Assembly: GCF_017742995.1 (NCBI RefSeq)
Contig: NZ_CP072425.1
Coordinates: 1,922,001-1,986,000 of the forward strand
Direction: 5' to 3'
Length of the DNA: 64,000 bases
From: Pseudoalteromonas viridis
GTDB lineage: Bacteria; Pseudomonadota; Gammaproteobacteria; Enterobacterales; Alteromonadaceae
In this document: positions 37,894 through 47,320 of the stretch, piece after piece
How the letters are laid out: each line of letters begins with the position of its first letter
How positions within the stretch are numbered: position 1 is the first letter of the stretch
The notes under the pieces: generated by a model
Database searches by the model: none
What the model was told of the DNA's origin: nothing
The model's input: the letters and a program-made list of their open reading frames with translations, nothing else
Program-made: the position numbers and the translations under genes

Positions 37894-38721
37894 CTAGTCG
37901 AGGCTGACCGAGACTTCGTATGAGGTGAACTTGCGGATATTGATCACACCCGTGTCAAAGATCAGATACTGGCCTTTAATACCTTGTAGTATGCCACTGA
38001 CTACGGGCTCTTTATCAAAGTTAAAAGAGCTGATTTTGCTTGGATAGTCGGTTACCGGAAAGTTCAGGTCTACTACTTCTTCATCCAGGCGCTCAATGGC
38101 CGTGGCACCAAACAGCTCCGCCAGTTCATCCAGCTTAGCCTGGATCTGAGGGATCAGCTCTGCTGCGGATGCTTTGAGGTCCAGCTCAGGATTAATACCC
38201 TTGAGCATGTTACGCCAGTTGGTTTTATCGGCAATAAACTCTGCCAATGCCACTTCCACTAAACCAGATTGCAAGCGGGTCTGGACTTTGAAAATGGGCA
38301 CTGCCTGGGTGGCACCCTGATCGATCCAGCGGGTTGGGATCTGGGTGTGGCGGGTGATCCCGACCTTCAGCCCAGAGGTATTCGCCAGGTAGACATAATG
38401 CGGGATCATGCAGTGGGTTTCACCCCACTCAGGTTCGCGGCAGGTGCCCTGATCATAGTGGCAGGTCTCAGGCTTCATGATGCACATGTCGCAGCTGGCC
38501 AGCTTTTTCATGCATACAAAACAGTGGCCCTGAGAGTAACTTTTCTTGGTTTTCTTGCCACAGTTACAGCAGAAAATGTTGCCGCTGAAGGTGAGCGTCA
38601 GACGCTTGCCAATTAAGTCATTCAGTGGCAACAGGTCGTCGCCTACCGGCAGCTGATAGTTTATGGTTGGTGCCGATGCACAATTCAATTGTGCCTGCAT
38701 CTTACGTAGAGTACCTTGCAT
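37894..38721 (-). CDS. DUF2797 zinc-ribbon protein
   Basis: 275 residues. The N-terminal half has several Cys pairs that look like a zinc-binding treble (CCNCGKKTKKSYSQGHC, CMKKL, CDMC). The following HYVYLANTSGLKVGITRH resembles the start of a GIY-YIG-like domain. This combination is the DUF2797 family. Function unknown; nucleic-acid binding would be a reasonable guess. AGGGG lies at proper spacing before the ATG. Confidence 0.8.
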   Translation of the reverse strand: MQGTLRKMQAQLNCASAPTINYQLPVGDDLLPLNDLIGKRLTLTFSGNIFCCNCGKKTKKSYSQGHCFVCMKKLASCDMCIMKPETCHYDQGTCREPEWGETHCMIPHYVYLANTSGLKVGITRHTQIPTRWIDQGATQAVPIFKVQTRLQSGLVEVALAEFIADKTNWRNMLKGINPELDLKASAAELIPQIQAKLDELAELFGATAIERLDEEVVDLNFPVTDYPSKISSFNFDKEPVVSGILQGIKGQYLIFDTGVINIRKFTSYEVSVSLD

Positions 38722-38793
38722 CTTTACGCCCCTAAAGATGGTTTAAATCGGCTATCCTAACAAAGCGTGACTTGGAGGTGAACAAAGGCGGGA

Positions 38794-38822
38794 AAATAAA
38801 AACCGGGTCAGTGACCCGGTTT
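38794..38822 (-). terminator. Rho-independent terminator after purD
   Basis: On the minus strand AAACCGGGTCA pairs with TGACCCGGTTT across one base, followed by TTATTTTC. It ends the purH-methyltransferase-purD unit. Confidence 0.85.
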
Positions 38823-38835
38823 GGCGTTTTTTAAC

Positions 38836-40119
38836 TTATTGCTCGCGCGCAATGGCGCGATAGGCGATATCGGTACGGTATTCAACACCGTCCCAGTTTA
38901 TCTCCTGCACCAGCGCATAGGCGCGCTTTTGCGCTTCTGTTACTGTGTGACCTAAAGCGGTGGCACACAGTACACGACCGCCTGCTGTAACCACAGCGTC
39001 ACCATCTTGCTTGGTGCCCGCATGGAAGACTTTTTCACCTTCCGGGTAGGCAACACGCAGACCAGAGATAGCGTCGCCTTTCGGGTAGCTGCCCGGGTAG
39101 CCCTTAGCAGCCAGCACAACGCCTACAGCAGCGCGAGGATCAAACTGAATGTCAGTCTGGTCCAGCTCCTGACGGTTAGCTGCTTCAATCAGCGTAACCA
39201 GATCTGATTGCAAACGTAGCATGATAGGTTGCGTTTCAGGATCACCAAAGCGACAGTTGTACTCAATCACTTTCGGCGTACCGTCTGCGGCAATCATCAG
39301 GCCCGCATACAAAAAGCCGGTGTAAGGGTGGCCTTCAGCTGCCATGCCTTCCACGGTCGGGGTGATCACTTCATCCATAATGCGCTGGTGGATATCTGCG
39401 GTCACAACCGGGGCAGGTGAGTAGGCACCCATGCCGCCTGTGTTCGGGCCTTCATCGCCATTGTAAGCGCGCTTGTGGTCCTGACTGGTGGCGAATGGCA
39501 AGACGTTTTTACCATCCACCATGACAATGAATGAGGCTTCCTCACCTTCGAGGAACTCCTCGATCACCACGCGGCTACCGGCGTCACCAAATGCATTGCC
39601 CGCAAGCATATCGCGAATGGCCTCTTCGGCTTCGGCTTCGGTCATTGCCACGATCACACCTTTACCGGCAGCCAGGCCATCTGCTTTGACGACAATAGGC
39701 GCGCCTTGTGCTTTCACGTAAGCCAGCGCAGGCTCAATTTCTTCAAAGGTCTGATAGGCCGCCGTCGGGATCTGATGGCGAGCCAAAAAGTCCTTAGTAA
39801 AAGACTTAGAGCCTTCCAGCTGAGCAGCGCCCTGCGTCGGACCGAAAATAGCCAGGCCCGCTTCACGGAAGCGGTCTACTACGCCGATCACCAGTGGCGC
39901 TTCAGGGCCAACAATGGTCAACTCAACTTTGTTTTCTTTGGCAAAAGCCAATAATGCATCGATGTCTTCTACACCAATGGCGACATTTTGCAGTTTTGGC
40001 TCAAGCGCCGTGCCTGCGTTACCCGGGGCAACAAAGACCGTTTTTACAGATGGGTTTTGTGCGGCCTTGAACGCCAGAGCGTGTTCACGGCCACCGCTGC
40101 CAATGACGAGTATATTCAT
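38836..40119 (-). CDS. purD: Phosphoribosylamine-glycine ligase
   Basis: PurD joins phosphoribosylamine and glycine with ATP in de novo purine synthesis. The 427-residue protein shows the family start MNILVIGSGGREHALAFK, the ATP-grasp domain with GKGV, and QDHKRAYNGDEGPNTGGMGA. It is the last gene of a unit purH, lipoprotein methyltransferase, purD; in many gammaproteobacteria purH and purD are directly adjacent. Confidence 0.97.
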   Translation of the reverse strand: MNILVIGSGGREHALAFKAAQNPSVKTVFVAPGNAGTALEPKLQNVAIGVEDIDALLAFAKENKVELTIVGPEAPLVIGVVDRFREAGLAIFGPTQGAAQLEGSKSFTKDFLARHQIPTAAYQTFEEIEPALAYVKAQGAPIVVKADGLAAGKGVIVAMTEAEAEEAIRDMLAGNAFGDAGSRVVIEEFLEGEEASFIVMVDGKNVLPFATSQDHKRAYNGDEGPNTGGMGAYSPAPVVTADIHQRIMDEVITPTVEGMAAEGHPYTGFLYAGLMIAADGTPKVIEYNCRFGDPETQPIMLRLQSDLVTLIEAANRQELDQTDIQFDPRAAVGVVLAAKGYPGSYPKGDAISGLRVAYPEGEKVFHAGTKQDGDAVVTAGGRVLCATALGHTVTEAQKRAYALVQEINWDGVEYRTDIAYRAIAREQ

Positions 40120-40134
40120 GGCAATTGATTCCTA

Positions 40135-40959
40135 TTAAAGCTTTTTGAATTTCAGGGTCATTCGGTCGCTTTCCCCGATGGCCTTGTACTGCTCGGCCTT
40201 TTCGTCACCCAAAGCTAAACGCGGTGGTAAAGTCCACACGCCTTTCGGGTGGTTGGCACTGTCCAACGGGTTGGCGTTGATTTCACTGCTTGCAACTAAT
40301 TCGAATCCAGCCTGTTTAGCGAGGTCGATGACATAGCTTTGCTTCATATAACCAGAACGTTGCTGATCTTTATCATCGCGGTGCTCAGGTAAGCGGTGCT
40401 CTACCACACCCAGAATGCCACCTGGCTTCAGTGCTTTGTTAAATGACTGAAATGCCGACAGCACACCTTCGTCACCCTGGCGCATATACCAGTTGTGCAC
40501 GTTACGGAAAGTAAGAACCATATCGGCGCTGCCCGCAGGTGCAATATTGGTGTGCGTGCCAGGTGCAAACTCGGTGATCTTGACTTCACTGAAGCGTGCA
40601 TCGTCTGCCACTTTTTGCTTAAAGCCATCCAGTGAGCGCTTGTAGTAACCTTCACTGTTCGCCGGGAAATGTGCTGCGTAGAGTGTGCCCTGGCCTTTAA
40701 CAACGGGTGCCAGAATTTCACTATACCAGCCGCCACCTGGGGCAATTTCAACCACCGTCATAGTTGGCTGTAAGCCAAAAAACGCCAGGGTTTGCTCCGG
40801 GTTACGATACTGGTCACGAGCACGGTTATCCGCTTTACGCTCTGCGCTGGCAACCGCCGAGGTGATCTCGCTGGATGCGCCGCTGTCTGTGGTGCTGTTA
40901 CAGCCGCTCAGGGCGGTCAGAATACCTGCTGCGATGATAGATTTAATGGCAAATTTCAT
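40135..40959 (-). CDS. Lipoprotein SAM-dependent methyltransferase-like protein
   Basis: 274 residues with a lipoprotein signal (MKFAIKSIIAAGILTALSGC, lipid-attachment Cys20) and then a class I methyltransferase fold. VVEIAPGGGWYSEIL is the glycine-rich SAM loop, ADMVLTFRNVHNWY motif IV, and ALKPGGILGVVEHR motif V. It resembles the predicted exported methyltransferases of COG4798. ATG 40959 is chosen over the upstream start because AAGGAACTGACT precedes it. It lies between purH and purD on the same strand. SAM is not expected in the periplasm, so the real activity is open. Confidence 0.82.
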   Translation of the reverse strand: MKFAIKSIIAAGILTALSGCNSTTDSGASSEITSAVASAERKADNRARDQYRNPEQTLAFFGLQPTMTVVEIAPGGGWYSEILAPVVKGQGTLYAAHFPANSEGYYKRSLDGFKQKVADDARFSEVKITEFAPGTHTNIAPAGSADMVLTFRNVHNWYMRQGDEGVLSAFQSFNKALKPGGILGVVEHRLPEHRDDKDQQRSGYMKQSYVIDLAKQAGFELVASSEINANPLDSANHPKGVWTLPPRLALGDEKAEQYKAIGESDRMTLKFKKL

Positions 40960-41062
40960 AGTCAGTTCCTTCACTGTCATTATTGTGATTGTCTTTGACT
41001 CACAATACTGGAAATTAGCGCAAACAAAAAGCGCGAAACGGTGAAGGTTTCGCGCTCATCGA

Positions 41063-42649
41063 TTAGTGACGGAAGTGACGCATGCCGGTGAAGACCATGG
41101 CCATGCCCGCTTCGTCGGCCGCGGCAATGACTTCTTCATCGCGCATTGAGCCGCCAGGCTGGATCACTGCGGTGATCCCGGCTTCGGCTGCGGCATCGAT
41201 ACCATCGCGGAACGGGAAGAAGGCATCGGAAGCCATCACAGAGCCTTTGACTTCGAGGTTTTCATCTGCGGCCTTGATGCCGGCAATCTTTGCAGAGTAC
41301 ACGCGGCTCATCTGGCCGGCGCCTACACCTATGGTCATGCCGTCGCGGGCATACACAATGGCATTCGATTTAACGAACTTAGCGACTTTCCAGCAGAACA
41401 TCAGATCTTTCAGTTCCTGCTCGGTTGGCTGGCGCTTAGACACGACTTTTAAGTCGCTCGCCTGCACCATACCCTGGTCGCGGTCCTGGATCAGGACGCC
41501 ACCATTGACACGCTTGATGTCGACACCGGTTGTTGCCGTTTGCCATTCACCACACTCTAGCAAACGCACGTTCTTTTTCGCTGCTACAATTTGTGCCGCC
41601 GCATCAGAGATTTTAGGCGCAATGATCACCTCAACGAACTGACGTGAGATGATGGCTTCTGCCGTATCAGCGTCCAGTTCACGGTTGAAGGCAATAATGC
41701 CACCAAATGCCGAGGTCGGATCGGTTTTGAACGCGCGGTCATAGGCGCTCAGGATGTCTTTATCTTCTGCCACGCCACACGGGTTGGCGTGCTTAACGAT
41801 CACACAGGCAGGCTCTGAGAAGCTCTTCACACATTCAAGGGCCGCATCGGTATCTGCGATGTTGTTGTAAGACAGTGCCTTGCCCTGAATTTGTTTCGCT
41901 GTCGCCACTGAGGCTTCTTCAATGTCGTTTTCAACATAGAAGGCCGCGTCCTGATGCGAGTTTTCACCATAGCGCATATCCTGCTTCTTGGTGAACTGCA
42001 TATTGATGGTACGCGGGAATTTACTTTCTTCGGCTGCTTCTTCGGTGTAGTCCGGAACCATTTTGCCGAAGTAGTTTGCTATCATACCGTCGTATTGTGC
42101 GGTGTGCTCGTAGGCTGCGATGGCCAGATCAAAACGTGTTTTGTATTCGGTTGAACCATTATTCGCTTTCATCTCGTTGATAACACGGTCATAGTCGGCT
42201 GCATTCACAACGATGGTCACATCTTTGTGGTTTTTCGCCGCAGCACGGACCATAGTCGGGCCGCCGATGTCGATGTTCTCAATCGCATCTTCCAGTGAGC
42301 AGTCAGCTTTTGCAACAGTTTGTGCAAAGGGGTATAAGTTGACTACCACCATATCAATGGCCGAGATGTTGTTGTCTGCCATCACGCCTTCGTCCTGACC
42401 GCGACGGGCCAGAATACCACCGTGGATTTTCGGGTGTAGGGTTTTGACCCGGCCGTCCATGATCTCCGGGTGACCAGTGTGGTCAGATACTTCAGTAACA
42501 GGAATGCCGTTTTCGGCGATGAGTTTACAGGTGCCGCCTGTTGATAAGAGTTCAACGCCTTGCTCGCTCAGGGCGCGGGCAAATTCAACGATACCGGTTT
42601 TGTCAGACACGCTCAGCAGCGCGCGACGAATTGGACGATGTATATCCAT
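41063..42649 (-). CDS. purH: Bifunctional AICAR transformylase / IMP cyclohydrolase
   Basis: PurH carries out the last two steps of IMP synthesis. The 528-residue protein has the MGS-like cyclohydrolase domain first (about 1-150, [23 protein letters not shown]) and the transformylase domain after it, with [13 protein letters not shown] carrying the catalytic Lys-His pair. It leads the purH-purD unit. The 241-base gap upstream contains the fis terminator and a weak PurR-like site. Confidence 0.97.
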   Translation of the reverse strand: MDIHRPIRRALLSVSDKTGIVEFARALSEQGVELLSTGGTCKLIAENGIPVTEVSDHTGHPEIMDGRVKTLHPKIHGGILARRGQDEGVMADNNISAIDMVVVNLYPFAQTVAKADCSLEDAIENIDIGGPTMVRAAAKNHKDVTIVVNAADYDRVINEMKANNGSTEYKTRFDLAIAAYEHTAQYDGMIANYFGKMVPDYTEEAAEESKFPRTINMQFTKKQDMRYGENSHQDAAFYVENDIEEASVATAKQIQGKALSYNNIADTDAALECVKSFSEPACVIVKHANPCGVAEDKDILSAYDRAFKTDPTSAFGGIIAFNRELDADTAEAIISRQFVEVIIAPKISDAAAQIVAAKKNVRLLECGEWQTATTGVDIKRVNGGVLIQDRDQGMVQASDLKVVSKRQPTEQELKDLMFCWKVAKFVKSNAIVYARDGMTIGVGAGQMSRVYSAKIAGIKAADENLEVKGSVMASDAFFPFRDGIDAAAEAGITAVIQPGGSMRDEEVIAAADEAGMAMVFTGMRHFRH

Positions 42650-42720
42650 GATGGTTCAGGTTTCCTCAATGATAAGTTAAGGGCTAGCTTAGAAGTGCTG
42701 TATTTTAGCTTAACTTGGCT

Positions 42721-42736
42721 CAGAAAACGATTGAAA
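42721..42736 (-). promoter_or_regulatory. Weak PurR-operator-like sequence upstream of purH
   Basis: TTTCAATCGTTTTCTG on the minus strand matches 10 of 16 positions of ACGCAAACGTTTTCGT, with the right half CGTTTTC exact. The left half is poor. A -10-like TAAAAT lies downstream. Tentative. Confidence 0.25.
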
Positions 42737-42843
42737 ATGCGTGAGTGAGATTGAGAAAAACCAAGGTTGCTTTTCGCTGTCCTTGTTTAATGGCTGGCAA
42801 GTGTTTTGTTTGCGGCAACAATCTGTCAGAGAGTAGGGGAAAC

Positions 42844-42870
42844 AAAAAAAGCACCCTAAGGTGCTTTTTT
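42844..42870 (-). terminator. Rho-independent terminator after fis
   Basis: AAAAAAGCACC/GGTGCTTTTTT with a short loop lies 20 bases past the fis stop. A and T tracts on both sides make it look bidirectional. Confidence 0.88.
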
Positions 42871-42889
42871 CAATGTAGGCAGGAAGCGA

Positions 42890-43180
42890 TTAGTTCATGC
42901 CGTACTTTTTCAGTTTCTTACGCAGTGTACCACGGTTGATACCCAGTAAGATGGCAGCACGAGTTTGGTTACCACGTGTGTAAGTCATTACTTCTTCAAG
43001 TAGTGGTGCTTCAAGCTCAGAAAGAACCAACTCATAAACGTCTTGTACGTCCTGACCGTTCAGCTGTTTCAGGTAGTGGTGTACAGCTTTTTTCACTGCA
43101 TCGCGAAGTGGTTGCGGTTTCTCTTGTGACTGAACATGAGCGTTAGTGATAAATGGAGAAGTCACATTTTGTTCGAACAT
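42890..43180 (-). CDS. fis: Nucleoid protein Fis
   Basis: Fis bends DNA, activates rRNA promoters and organises the nucleoid. The 96-residue protein ends with the classic helix-turn-helix ([29 protein letters not shown] region), nearly identical to enteric Fis. It lies 15 bases downstream of dusB, the standard dusB-fis operon, and is expected to follow growth-rate control through the dusB promoter. Confidence 0.97.
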   Translation of the reverse strand: MFEQNVTSPFITNAHVQSQEKPQPLRDAVKKAVHHYLKQLNGQDVQDVYELVLSELEAPLLEEVMTYTRGNQTRAAILLGINRGTLRKKLKKYGMN

Positions 43181-43195
43181 CTTTATGTCTCTTTC

Positions 43196-44167
43196 TTAGT
43201 TAGCTGCTAGTGTTTCAAAATAGTGTTCTAATGTCTCGACCTGCGCATTGGCATCGTCTAGAGCATTGAATACTCGCCTAAATTGACCATCTTGGTCATG
43301 GGCCTGCAAATACCAGGACACATGTTTGCGTGCGATGCGTACACCCATTGGCATACCGTAGAATTGATGGAGATTCACCAGGTGTTCCATCAAGATGCTG
43401 CGTACCTCGGATAACTCCGGGGCTGCAAGCGTTTCTCCAGTACGCAAGTAATGGTCTATCTCCCGGAAAATCCAGGGACGACCTTGGGCAGCTCGACCAA
43501 TCATGATGGCATCTGCGCCCGTATAATCCAGTACCTGTTTGGCCTTTTGTGGAGAGTCGATGTCTCCGTTTGCCACCACAGGAATGCCAACCGCTGCTTT
43601 GATCGCTTTGATCGTGGCATATTCGGCGTTGCCTTTATACATACATGCACGGGTACGCCCATGTACGGCCAAAGAAGCAATGCCATTACGCTCGGCAATG
43701 CGAGCAATCTCAATGCCATTGCGATTTTCCGGATCCCATCCTGTGCGGATTTTCAAAGTGACCGGGACATCGACTGCGTTAACCACAGCCTGAACTATCT
43801 CTTCCACCAGTTCCGGGTATTGCAATAGCGCTGAGCCTGCCAGCTTTTTATTCACTTTCTTCGCGGGGCAGCCCATATTAATATCTATGATCTGCGCGCC
43901 ATTACTGACATTGAACTGCGCCGCCTGCGCCATCAACTCAGGATCTGCTCCAGCGATTTGCACGGAACGAATACCCGACTCACCGCTGTGATCCATGCGG
44001 TTCATTGATTTATCGGTTTTCCATACCTTTGGATTTGAAGACAACATTTCTGACACCGCCAGTCCGGCCCCTAAGCGCCGACACAATTGTCTGAAAGGTC
44101 TGTCGGTGATCCCCGCCATTGGCGCGACCATTAAGTTGTTTTCAAGTTGGTAAGGACCAATACGCAC
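43196..44167 (-). CDS. dusB: tRNA-dihydrouridine synthase B
   Basis: DusB reduces specific D-loop uridines of tRNA with NADPH through bound FMN. The 323-residue TIM-barrel protein has VAPMAGITDRPFRQLCRRLGA at the start, the catalytic cysteine in DINMGCPAKKVNKK, and VHGRTR and GDIDSPQKAK for FMN binding. It is the first gene of the dusB-fis operon. Confidence 0.95.
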   Translation of the reverse strand: MRIGPYQLENNLMVAPMAGITDRPFRQLCRRLGAGLAVSEMLSSNPKVWKTDKSMNRMDHSGESGIRSVQIAGADPELMAQAAQFNVSNGAQIIDINMGCPAKKVNKKLAGSALLQYPELVEEIVQAVVNAVDVPVTLKIRTGWDPENRNGIEIARIAERNGIASLAVHGRTRACMYKGNAEYATIKAIKAAVGIPVVANGDIDSPQKAKQVLDYTGADAIMIGRAAQGRPWIFREIDHYLRTGETLAAPELSEVRSILMEHLVNLHQFYGMPMGVRIARKHVSWYLQAHDQDGQFRRVFNALDDANAQVETLEHYFETLAAN

Positions 44168-44201
44168 TGCTGTTCAATCCGCCTCTTTTCAAGGGGCGCT
44201 A

Positions 44202-44229
44202 AGTTTACGGTTTTTTTTGCAAAAATCAA
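44202..44229 (-). promoter_or_regulatory. dusB-fis promoter with GC-rich discriminator
   Basis: On the minus strand TTGATT (44229-44224) and TAAACT (44207-44202) are 16 bases apart with an A tract in the spacer. GCGCCCC follows the -10 within two bases. A GC-rich discriminator is the hallmark of stringently controlled promoters such as E. coli fis, so ppGpp/DksA control is likely by analogy. Confidence 0.55.
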
Positions 44230-44360
44230 AGGCTATAAATTGAACATAAGTGCTTTTTTTTTGAGCTTGACGGGTTGACTTTTTATAACAAACTGACTGA
44301 AGGTCAGAATTGTTTTAAATTTAACCGCTTGTCATTTCAAAGCGAGTAAGAAGGGACTGT

Positions 44361-44398
44361 AAAAAATGCGTAAAGCCTGTTAATTAAGGGCTTTACGC
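44361..44398 (-). terminator. Rho-independent terminator after prmA
   Basis: On the minus strand GCGTAAAGCC pairs with GGCTTTACGC (perfect 10-bp stem, 11-base loop), followed by ATTTTTT. It separates prmA from dusB. Confidence 0.88.
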
Positions 44399-44409
44399 GT
44401 GATAAGGCA

Positions 44410-45282
44410 CTAACCTTTTTTGCCGCTCACTCGGGTCCATTCACCCTCCTGAGCAATGGCCTCAAGTGTCAGGAAAGGGGCGTAGACATCGGCTACCGAC
44501 TGCGCCTGTTCTTCCAGTATGCCCGACATGGCGATTTCGCCGCCAGGTTTAAGGAACCCGAGGATCACCTCATGCAATTCTCTGAGCGGCTGAGCCAGGA
44601 TATTGGCCACGACGATGTCAGCAGAAAATTCCGGCTGATTCTCAGGTAGGTACACCTCCAATTGGTCGGCCACGCCATTGCGTGCGGCATTATCGCGGCT
44701 GGCAACCAGTGCTTGTGGATCGATGTCGATACCGATCACCCGCTCTGCGCCCAGTTTGATCGCCGCGATCCCCAGGATCCCGGAGCCGCAGCCAAAGTCG
44801 ACCACGGTTTTACCGCTCAAGTCTTGCTGTTCCAGCCATTTCAGGCACAGTGCTGTGGTGGCATGGGTGCCCGTGCCGAAAGCCAGCCCAGGATCGAGCA
44901 GTACATTGACGGCATCCGGATCGGGCACGTCACGCCAGCTGGGGCAGATCCACAAACGCTCACCAAATTTGATTGGGTGGAAGTTATCCATCCACTCGCG
45001 TTCCCAGTCTTTGTCTTCGAGCTGTTCGAGCTTGTATTTAAGTGGGGCATCACTGGCGGTCTTCAGGTAGTCGACAACCGCTTGCATATCGTGGTTGGCC
45101 TCAAACAAGCCAATCACTATGGTTTGTGGCCAAAGCAGCACTTCACCGGGCTTAGGCTCATAGATGGGGTTGTTTTGTCCGTCTATATATGTGACAGACG
45201 GGCAGCCGATCTCCATCAGCAGATCGCTGTAATGGTCGGCGCTGTTTTTGTCGGCATCAATGCGGATCTGGATCCAAGCCAT
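44410..45282 (-). CDS. prmA: Ribosomal protein L11 methyltransferase
   Basis: PrmA trimethylates ribosomal protein L11. The 290-residue protein has the N-terminal L11-recognition domain ([20 protein letters not shown]) and the catalytic domain with [14 protein letters not shown], the SAM loop [15 protein letters not shown] and motif [13 protein letters not shown]. It is followed by a terminator and so is not co-transcribed with dusB-fis, although they adjoin as in enterics. Confidence 0.96.
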   Translation of the reverse strand: MAWIQIRIDADKNSADHYSDLLMEIGCPSVTYIDGQNNPIYEPKPGEVLLWPQTIVIGLFEANHDMQAVVDYLKTASDAPLKYKLEQLEDKDWEREWMDNFHPIKFGERLWICPSWRDVPDPDAVNVLLDPGLAFGTGTHATTALCLKWLEQQDLSGKTVVDFGCGSGILGIAAIKLGAERVIGIDIDPQALVASRDNAARNGVADQLEVYLPENQPEFSADIVVANILAQPLRELHEVILGFLKPGGEIAMSGILEEQAQSVADVYAPFLTLEAIAQEGEWTRVSGKKG

Positions 45283-45329
45283 AGTTGTTACCTATTTATA
45301 AATCGGGTCTATCGATCCCAGAGTAAACT

Positions 45330-45353
45330 AAAAAGGCCGCAAATGCGGCCTTT
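45330..45353 (-). terminator. Rho-independent terminator after rpoD
   Basis: On the minus strand AAAGGCCGCA pairs with TGCGGCCTTT across a 2-base loop, with TTTTTAG at its end. It closes the rpsU-yqeY-dnaG-rpoD operon. Confidence 0.88.
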
Positions 45354-45372
45354 GATGATTTTGAATGGGCGC

Positions 45373-47217
45373 TTAGCCTTTCACATCCAGGAAGCTCTTC
45401 AGTAAGTCAGAGCGTGATGGATGGCGCAGCTTACGCAAAGCCTTTGCTTCAATCTGACGAATACGCTCACGGGTTACGTCAAACTGTTTACCCACTTCTT
45501 CCAGCGTATGGTCAGTATTCATGTCGATACCAAAACGCATGCGCAGTACTTTGGCTTCACGAGCCGTCAGGCCGGCAAGTACTTCGTTGGTCGCGCCGCG
45601 CAGGCTTTCCATTGTCGCTGAATCCACCGGCGACTCAATCGTGGTGTCTTCGATGAAATCACCCAGATGCGAATCTTCATCATCACCGATAGGCGTCTCC
45701 ATGGAGATTGGCTCTTTGGCAATTTTCAGCACTTTACGGATCTTATCTTCTGGCATCATCATGCGCTCAGCCAGCTCTTCCGGGCTTGGCTCACGACCCA
45801 TTTCCTGTAGCATCTGACGAGAGATACGATTCAGCTTATTGATCGTTTCAATCATGTGCACCGGAATACGGATGGTGCGTGCCTGGTCAGCGATAGAGCG
45901 GGTGATAGCCTGACGGATCCACCAGGTTGCATAAGTCGAGAACTTATAACCACGGCGGTATTCGAATTTATCAACGGCTTTCATCAGACCAATGTTACCT
46001 TCCTGGATCAGATCCAAAAATTGCAGGCCACGGTTGGTGTACTTTTTCGCAATTGAAATAACCAGACGTAAGTTGGCTTCAACCATTTCTTTTTTCGCGC
46101 GGCGGGCCTTGGCTTCACCAATGCTCATACGACGGTTGATGTCTTTAATACGTTCAATGCTCAGGCCAGTGCTTTCCTCGATGGCGCTCAGCTTGTTCAC
46201 ACAGCGTTCGATTTCTGGTTTTACTTCAGCTAATTTTGCAGAGTGCTTATCACCTGCTGCAATTTCAGCATCGACCCAGGCCATATCCGTTTCGTTGTTT
46301 GCAAAGTGCTTGATGAAGGTTTTCTTCGGTAGCTTTGCAATCTGTACCGCTTGCTTCATGATGATACGTTCCTGAACACGAACGCGGTCCATCATGTCAC
46401 GCATGTTGTTAACCATGCGGTCAAACTGTTTTGGCACAAGTTTAAATTTACGGAACAGCTCGCCAATTTCGGCAATCGCTGCTTGTGAATCCGGGTGTGC
46501 ACGGCCCTTTACTTCAAAACACTTACGAGCGTTGATGTAAAGGGTTCTTAATTCTTCGAAGTGCTCGCGCGCAATTTCAGGATCCGGACCTGTATCTGCG
46601 TCTTCCGAATCGTCGTCGTCTTCATCGCCATCATCGTCTTCATCATCGAGGTCTTCTTCGCTGAGCTCAGAACCAATGTGAGTCGCTGAAATAGGGGCTT
46701 CATCGTCTTCTAACGAGTCGAAGAAACCAGAGACGATGTCGCTCAGGCGCATCTCTTCGGCTTCGTATTTGTCCCATTGTTCAAGCAAGTAGGTAATGGC
46801 TTCAGGGTACTCGGCAACCGAGATCTGTACCTGATTAATTCCCTCTTCGATGCGTTTGGCGATCTGAATTTCACCTTCGCGCGTCAGCAGCTCAACCGTA
46901 CCCATTTCGCGCATATACATACGCACTGGGTCTGTGGTTCTGCCGATCTCTTTTTCTACCGTTGCCAATGCGGCAGCCGCGGCTTCGGCTGCATCCTCGT
47001 CGGTCGTGGTTTCCTGCATCATCAGTTCATCGGCATCCGGCGCAGATTCTGCTACCTGGATACCCATATCATTGATCATGCTAATGATATCTTCTACTTG
47101 ATCCGAATCTATGATGTCTTGTGGAAGGTGATCGTTAACTTCTGCAAAAGTTAAGTAACCTTGCTCTTTACCTTTCTGAATCAGAAGTTTGAGTTGTGAC
47201 TGAGGAGTTTGATCCAT
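45373..47217 (-). CDS. rpoD: RNA polymerase primary sigma factor (sigma70)
   Basis: RpoD directs housekeeping transcription. The 614-residue protein matches E. coli length. It has region 1.1 at the start ([24 protein letters not shown]), an acidic non-conserved stretch (many D/E near residue 195-215), region 2 with [16 protein letters not shown], and region 4 with [24 protein letters not shown]. The frame is open to 47346 inside dnaG, but ATG 47217 gives the conserved start. An internal promoter lies at 47305-47313. Confidence 0.97.
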   Translation of the reverse strand: MDQTPQSQLKLLIQKGKEQGYLTFAEVNDHLPQDIIDSDQVEDIISMINDMGIQVAESAPDADELMMQETTTDEDAAEAAAAALATVEKEIGRTTDPVRMYMREMGTVELLTREGEIQIAKRIEEGINQVQISVAEYPEAITYLLEQWDKYEAEEMRLSDIVSGFFDSLEDDEAPISATHIGSELSEEDLDDEDDDGDEDDDDSEDADTGPDPEIAREHFEELRTLYINARKCFEVKGRAHPDSQAAIAEIGELFRKFKLVPKQFDRMVNNMRDMMDRVRVQERIIMKQAVQIAKLPKKTFIKHFANNETDMAWVDAEIAAGDKHSAKLAEVKPEIERCVNKLSAIEESTGLSIERIKDINRRMSIGEAKARRAKKEMVEANLRLVISIAKKYTNRGLQFLDLIQEGNIGLMKAVDKFEYRRGYKFSTYATWWIRQAITRSIADQARTIRIPVHMIETINKLNRISRQMLQEMGREPSPEELAERMMMPEDKIRKVLKIAKEPISMETPIGDDEDSHLGDFIEDTTIESPVDSATMESLRGATNEVLAGLTAREAKVLRMRFGIDMNTDHTLEEVGKQFDVTRERIRQIEAKALRKLRHPSRSDLLKSFLDVKG

Positions 47218-47304
47218 AGAGATTATTGCTTCCACTCTGATAAAGTTGTTACAACGGGCGTCAGCTAAAAACCACACTATTTTGGTTGACGCAGTGAATA
47301 GAAC

Positions 47305-47313
47305 ATTATAACA
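47305..47313 (-). promoter_or_regulatory. Extended -10 promoter in front of rpoD
   Basis: TGTTATAAT on the minus strand is a perfect TATAAT with a TGn extension, just after the dnaG stop codon; the -35 region (GGTCAA) is poor. It would let rpoD be transcribed apart from the rest of the operon. Confidence 0.6.
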
Positions 47314-47320
47314 GCAAAAA

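Noticed and set aside
42721..42736. PurR operator as firm control of purH
   Set aside because: Only one half-site matches; kept as a low-confidence feature and not as a finding.
43539..43828. Long plus-strand frames inside dusB and similar shadows in pit, pstC and purH
   Set aside because: They lie fully within conserved genes on the other strand and have no ribosome site or family features.
44265..44292. TTGAC and TATAA sequences on the plus strand between dusB and prmA
   Set aside because: They resemble promoter parts, but no plus-strand gene lies downstream, and the region is AT-rich upstream DNA of dusB.
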